From Psilocybe azurescens (Eukaryota > Basidiomycota > Agaricomycetes > Agaricales > Agrocybaceae): a stretch of DNA of 64,000 bases. The notes beneath the pieces were generated by a model. That model saw only the letters and a list, made by a program, of their open reading frames with translations, was not told the DNA's origin and made no database searches. Below are positions 59,451 to 64,000 of the stretch, one piece after another (the first letter of the stretch is position 1; each line of letters begins with the position of its first letter). Location of the stretch: the NCBI GenBank assembly GCA_023853785.1, contig JAJIRX010000574.1:1-64000 (forward strand), read 5' to 3'. The position numbers and the translations under genes were made by a program.

Positions 59451-62400
59451 CTATCGCGAGATGCCCATCTTCAAAAGCGCGCCAACGACATCGACCTCGT
59501 CCCAGCGCGAGTCCACGGCACCCGTACCTTCAGACGCCGCATATTTCCTCCGTTGGATATAAAAAAGGGTATTTCGGAAGTGTTTCGTGATCATTTCCGG
59601 TGTTTGGATACCTTCGATGAGACCGGGAGGCGCGCGCTGTGATGGATGGACATCGGGAGAAGAGATGTTGTCGATACTTGACGTGATGAGTTCGACGAGA
59701 CTGTTTACGAATTTAGGAGCGACCTGGAGGGGACTGTTTAGAAGGGGATATATGTTGAGAAAGAAAATGCAATCTTACGGCTGGGGCCCCGCGGTCAAGG
59801 TAGTACAGATACTGATCGAGGGCATCACAGTAGAGCTGAACGGTAACAATCTCTTCAATCGCCGAGTTGGCGATCCGCAGAGATTTCTGAAGACATTCAA
59901 GTACGCGTTTGCTGTCTTGGTGGGGGTACTAGCAGAATATCAAATCAGTGTTGATGCGCGCGCGAGAGCAACCAAGGTACTCACTGCCTTCGCTGTCGTT
60001 TCTCCGTCTTCCTTTGCCGTAGCCGGTTTCTCAGAAACGACAGGTTTTTCAGCAGGCTCAGCCTCTCCATCCGCAGGCGATTGTACTTCTTGCCACCACA
60101 GATGACTAGCCAGACCAACAGCAGTAGCCTGATGACTTTTCTTCAACAGCTTCGCACCATGCAATGCCGCCTTGGTGATAAGAGTATCGAAGTTGTCGAC
60201 ATTGAACACTTTCGCGCCAGCCAAAGTACCAATTATCAGCGTAATAGCCTGCAGCTGAGAGCGCGACTCTGAGATGCTATCTTCATAAACGCTGAATGCT
60301 TGCACGTAAAAGTCGTATGCAAGATCTTCAAAACCGCATTCATCGGCAATTTGTGCAGCCAGGAGGAACAACCGCAGGGCAATATTAGGTGCATCCACAG
60401 TGGTGGCGAGGATCGAGGTGAGTTGACGGATAAATTTCAAGATGGTTGAGACTTTAGTTTCCCAGTCGACCTCCTAGATAAACCGAAATGAGATGAAAAA
60501 TAGAAAATAGCAGGAACCAGAAAACCGTACGTCATGTTCCCGATTCTTATACCGTCTGCAGAGTTTGATGGATGATGTAATCAGAGCAGGGAATGTGAAC
60601 CTCATCCGTTCTCCACCCATGTCGAAGTGTTTGCGAGCAATTTGAAGCAACTTTGAGTTTTTATCAGCGTCCACAAAGAATACGAAAAGACGATCTCACT
60701 AACTTCGAATTGAATGTCCAGTGATTCTGCACGGAACAGATGCACCATTCTTGCAACCCATCCTTGCTCTTCCGCTAGCTCCTCCCTCTCCATGAAGTAC
60801 GGTCCCTGCCTTCTTACATCCCGTGAGGTAGGTATCTGGCCATTGGGAGCAGACGACGGTCCTGAGTCGGTCTGATCTTTTATAAGAACATGGCACAACT
60901 CCAGCACACCGTCAACATCCTCCGGCGTCTCAATGATTGTTTCGTTCTTGAGAACCGATGACACGATAGAGTGGGCAATAGATCGACGGGTGGTGAAGAG
61001 TTGCTTTGTCAGTAGGGGAACGTAGTTGGGAATGGCGAGCAGTGTGAGCACAGATTGATACGAGTTGATAGGCGCGACAAGCAATGATGCAAGATTCGCT
61101 GTCGTTTGTTGGGTGTTTAATTCAGGGCTATCGACCGATCAGTATCATTGAGTGATTAAAAATACGGTTGCAACATACTTGTCTGCATACTCCTTAATTT
61201 TATCAGCAGCAAATCCGAGTACTTGGTCAACGTATTCCAGTCTGTCAGGGTAGCAGCTTAACGACAAATTGGTCAAGGACACGAAAAGCGCTGTAATATC
61301 CTGTATTGAGAGATCCGGACGAGCCTAAGACAAGACAAGATCTTGAGTAAGCTAAAAATGATGTAACCAGAATACGCGACACACCTTGATGAGTTCAACA
61401 ACCTGCTTCCAGAACACTTCGAATAACTGCACATCCTCCGGCACTCCACGGAATTTACGGACAGGTGTTCCCTCCTTATCCTTGCCTTTACCAACATTCT
61501 CTTCAACTGTAGGGGTCTCTGCCACAGGAGACTTGGGCGACTCAAAAACGGTGGACGCGGTGGCTGGTGTAGGAGGCGAACCCCAGGCATCTATTTCGGA
61601 AGTTGTTGAAGTCGGCGAGCTCGCGCGATATGCACCGTTTTCACGAGCTTTAGCCTTCTGTAACTTGACCTTCTCGGCGAGACGTCGCGCAGCAGCTTCT
61701 TCTTGACGCTTTGTCTCCTCCGGGTCTTCATTCTCCGCTTCACGCGCAGCATAGGATGCTAAACGGTCGATGAGGGCGATGACAATCTGCTTGATGTTGA
61801 CTTTAGGATGTAATTGAGCAGTCGCGGAAAGGAAAGGTCCGAGCGTGTGTAGGTGGAATTCATCGGTAAAAACCTATTTGAAGAAGCTTAGATAGCCTTT
61901 TCAAAATATGCAAAAATACTGACCTGGATGACGACCTCCATAAGGTATTCCTGGGCAATGATATCTTTACAGTTCACAACCTGCTCCAGGATGCTGGGGA
62001 GGATAGTCTTCTGATACATCTCCAGATCCACACCGTCTAACTGACTCAACCTGACAAGATTGGTACCAACAAGAATACGAAGTTCCCGACGCTCCATTTC
62101 TCGCTTCTCGCGATCCCTAGAATGTCCTTGATGCTGAAGCCGTACCCATAGTTTGTTCATTTCAATGAAGTTGGTCAGGACGAAAGAAATGGAGTCTTGC
62201 AGGTTTCCAGCCGGTCTTTGGACAACTTTAAAAACATAGAACATTGAATCATGGTTGGAAACACGCACCCTGGCTCAAGTCCCACTGGGAGATGATCCCT
62301 CGTCTGGCCGCTCAGATAGTGTCGAAGGAACAGTCCACGGATGGGGTGCAGAACTCCACGCGACATTTCCATCATATCCTTCATAATTTCCTTCACGGGT

Positions 62401-62873
62401 GCGTCTGGGATTGACATATAGACCGAACCGACGGTAATCATAAGATACAGACGCGGAATGATATTGCCCGCGTATTGGACCAGTTCGTAAAGGTCTGCCA
62501 GGTGGTGTCGCGACTGCGTATGCGCCTCATACAAGTAGTTCGATAGATGTCGCAGAGCGTCGAATACGGCCATATCTGTACGTAGTATTGTGAAATAGGG
62601 ATGACGACCCGCAGCGACCCTAACTCACATAGCTCGTAATACTGCTTTGGAGATAGAGACGAGGTCCGAAGTTCTGCAAGCATCAAGCTCGCACTCTTCA
62701 AAGCGTCCATAAGTTGGTCCAGTTCCTGCCATTAATTACGGGCCATAAGCATCACGAGATTTGTTCAGCAATTTGGGACTGACTAGGTGTCTCTTCATTT
62801 GCTGAACTTGGATTTTGACTGTGTTGAGGGCCTCGCTAAGTAGCTTGCCCTCCTCCATTACCGGAGAAGCCAT
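59451..62873 (-). CDS. VPS35: Retromer subunit VPS35
   Basis: VPS35 is the alpha-solenoid scaffold of retromer, which sorts cargo from endosomes to the Golgi and plasma membrane. Start ATG at 62873. The N-terminus has [20 protein letters not shown] and the VPS26-side motif [16 protein letters not shown], then [20 protein letters not shown], which contains the family signature [27 protein letters not shown] comes next, then [20 protein letters not shown] and [11 protein letters not shown] fungal-specific acidic/Ser linker lies at 61.4-61.7 kb. The VPS29-binding C-terminal half includes [29 protein letters not shown] and [20 protein letters not shown] with [16 protein letters not shown]. The tail reads [20 protein letters not shown] and ends with LLKMGISR. 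About eight short introns are present and no frameshift was found, in contrast to most genes here. Confidence 0.95.
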
Positions 62874-63378
62874 TGTTGTGGTTGTGGTCGCCAGCGCGGA
62901 CGAAACCCTGTTAACAGGCGGGATATTACTGGTGTGGGTGTCGAGGGATACAACTTGTCACTCAGTGCGCACGAATCCTGTTTGGCTGCGCTTTGGTCTA
63001 TCATTTGTCAGCAATATTTCCCGTCACTGCTTAGCAAACGTGTTATCGGGGCTGGTTGGACGGGCGCCTCCGCAAAGCTACATGTATATGGTCTCGACCA
63101 ACTATCTCAGCCAGTCTTTTTATGCATATTATCAGATCCGACGGTACTGAAGTCCACTGTCATTCTGTCTTCAGCATCTGTATTGTAATACAATCTAAAT
63201 TCAATATACACAAACTCGAGAGAGAAAACAGACCACAGGCGAAAAAAAAATAAATGACGGTTGAAGAATAACGAAGGGTATATAGGACAATGCCACACCG
63301 TACAACAACACTAAAATGAAAAAGAAAGAATTCTACAGAATGGGGCATATCTTCCACGAAGCTCAACAACCACTGGCA
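62874..63378. promoter_or_regulatory. intergenic region upstream of VPS35
   Basis: 505 bp lie between the VPS35 start and the stop of the next minus-strand gene. It should contain the VPS35 promoter and the other gene's 3' UTR. Overlapping open frames on both strands have no recognisable motifs. Confidence 0.45.
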
Positions 63379-64000
63379 TTATCTCCCATGTAGCACGCCG
63401 TTCAACCCGAGCAACGACGATGGTGTCTGTGCCTGCGCTCGGGGATGCGACCTCCTTCCTGACCCGCTCTCGCTCTCTCCACCTCGGCCCGCATGACGCG
63501 ACCCCGAATGTGTGGAACCTCGCAAGTCACTGGAAGCATGAAGCCAAAATCCCGACGGACTCAGCGGCGACGACGCTGAAGGATCTGAAGACGACGACGA
63601 GGTGACCGGCCGGAACGTGGGCGAGGTGCTGATCTGCAAAAGCAGAGACGCAGCCGACTCGTCTTCCGGTGTTCTTACGCTCGAGGTGCCGCTCGTGCTA
63701 GCGCCGTTGGCATCGGTCATCTTGGAGGTAGAACGGGCGCCGGATTTGTTGCTGTCACTGCTACTGGCACTAGCACTGGAACTGGAATTAGTCGATGAGC
63801 TGACCATGGCGGCAGTAGCGACTGGGCCAAGGTTCAGCAGTGGCGGAATCGTGGACGAGCGGACTGGATCAAAGTGGGTCGATGAGGGTGGTGATGGGAG
63901 ATATGACATTGGAGTGGATAAAGGACCTACGCCGACTGGAGACGTCGACGAATGCGAGCGCGCACGGGAATTGACTGTCGGGAAAAGCTGCGGGTCTATC
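63379..64000 (-). CDS. C-terminal part of a Ser-rich protein, runs off window
   Basis: The frame is open from the window end (64000) to a stop at 63379, about 207 codons. It is low-complexity and rich in Ser, Thr, Pro and Ala, with SYLPSPPSSTHFDPVRSS, then STNSSSSASASSSDSNKSGA and a C-terminus PSSLLGLNGVLHGR. Such tails are common at the ends of fungal transcription regulators and kinases, but no domain lies inside the window and the family cannot be named. Confidence 0.7.
   Translation of the reverse strand, partial: IDPQLFPTVNSRARSHSSTSPVGVGPLSTPMSYLPSPPSSTHFDPVRSSTIPPLLNLGPVATAAMVSSSTNSSSSASASSSDSNKSGARSTSKMTDANGASTSGTSSVRTPEDESAASLLLQISTSPTFRPVTSSSSSDPSASSPLSPSGFWLHASSDLRGSTHSGSRHAGRGGESESGSGRRSHPRAQAQTPSSLLGLNGVLHGR

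Overview
The window is nuclear DNA of a filamentous basidiomycete, most likely an Agaricomycete. Host genes are compact and cut by many 45-70 nt introns, and the protein families (KDZ transposase, PHD-type mobile ORF, TRANK1-like helicase, chromodomain Ty3/Gypsy) are those expected of mushroom-forming fungi. No rRNA, tRNA or CRISPR array was recognised.

Layout. (1) 285-25.8 kb is a host gene block: CGI121 (-) and ARP5 (+) diverge from a shared promoter; SEC4/Rab8 (-); a very large SF1 helicase of the TRANK1-like type (+); MSH4 (-); VPS72/SWC2 (-); an MFS transporter (+); and two small convergent hypothetical genes. (2) 25.97-41.31 kb is one complete Ty3/Gypsy element on the minus strand, with near-identical 371/372-bp LTRs and a 5-bp target duplication AATAA. 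A 5.84-kb DNA transposon (34526-40361) is nested in its gag, with 8-bp target duplications and short inverted ends. It encodes a large zinc-finger/PHD protein whose acidic motifs resemble a P-element/THAP9-type catalytic triad. (3) 41.3-57.6 kb is a roughly 16-kb KDZ block: a KDZ transposase, an acidic MSDDD-repeat ORF, a divergent partner gene, a Zn2Cys6-like coiled-coil gene and a small ORF. (4) 57.6-59.3 kb is a truncated Gypsy remnant with gag and a protease fragment. (5) 59.4-64 kb returns to host genes: VPS35 (-) and the C-terminal end of a Ser-rich protein running off the window (-).

Functional links. ARP5 (INO80) and VPS72 (SWR1) both act on H2A.Z nucleosomes; CGI121 is a KEOPS subunit for tRNA t6A; SEC4 and VPS35 act in membrane traffic; MSH4 acts in meiotic crossing-over. 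There is no sign of operons, and I see no reason beyond chance for the clustering.

A cross-cutting feature is that almost every recognisable gene, host or transposon, is broken by single-base frameshifts. Most sit in homopolymer runs, while splice sites and residues around them are intact. The Gypsy LTRs differ by only one homopolymer base, yet its ORFs are also shifted. Uncorrected assembly errors explain this better than decay. Coordinates given for genes therefore span several reading frames.
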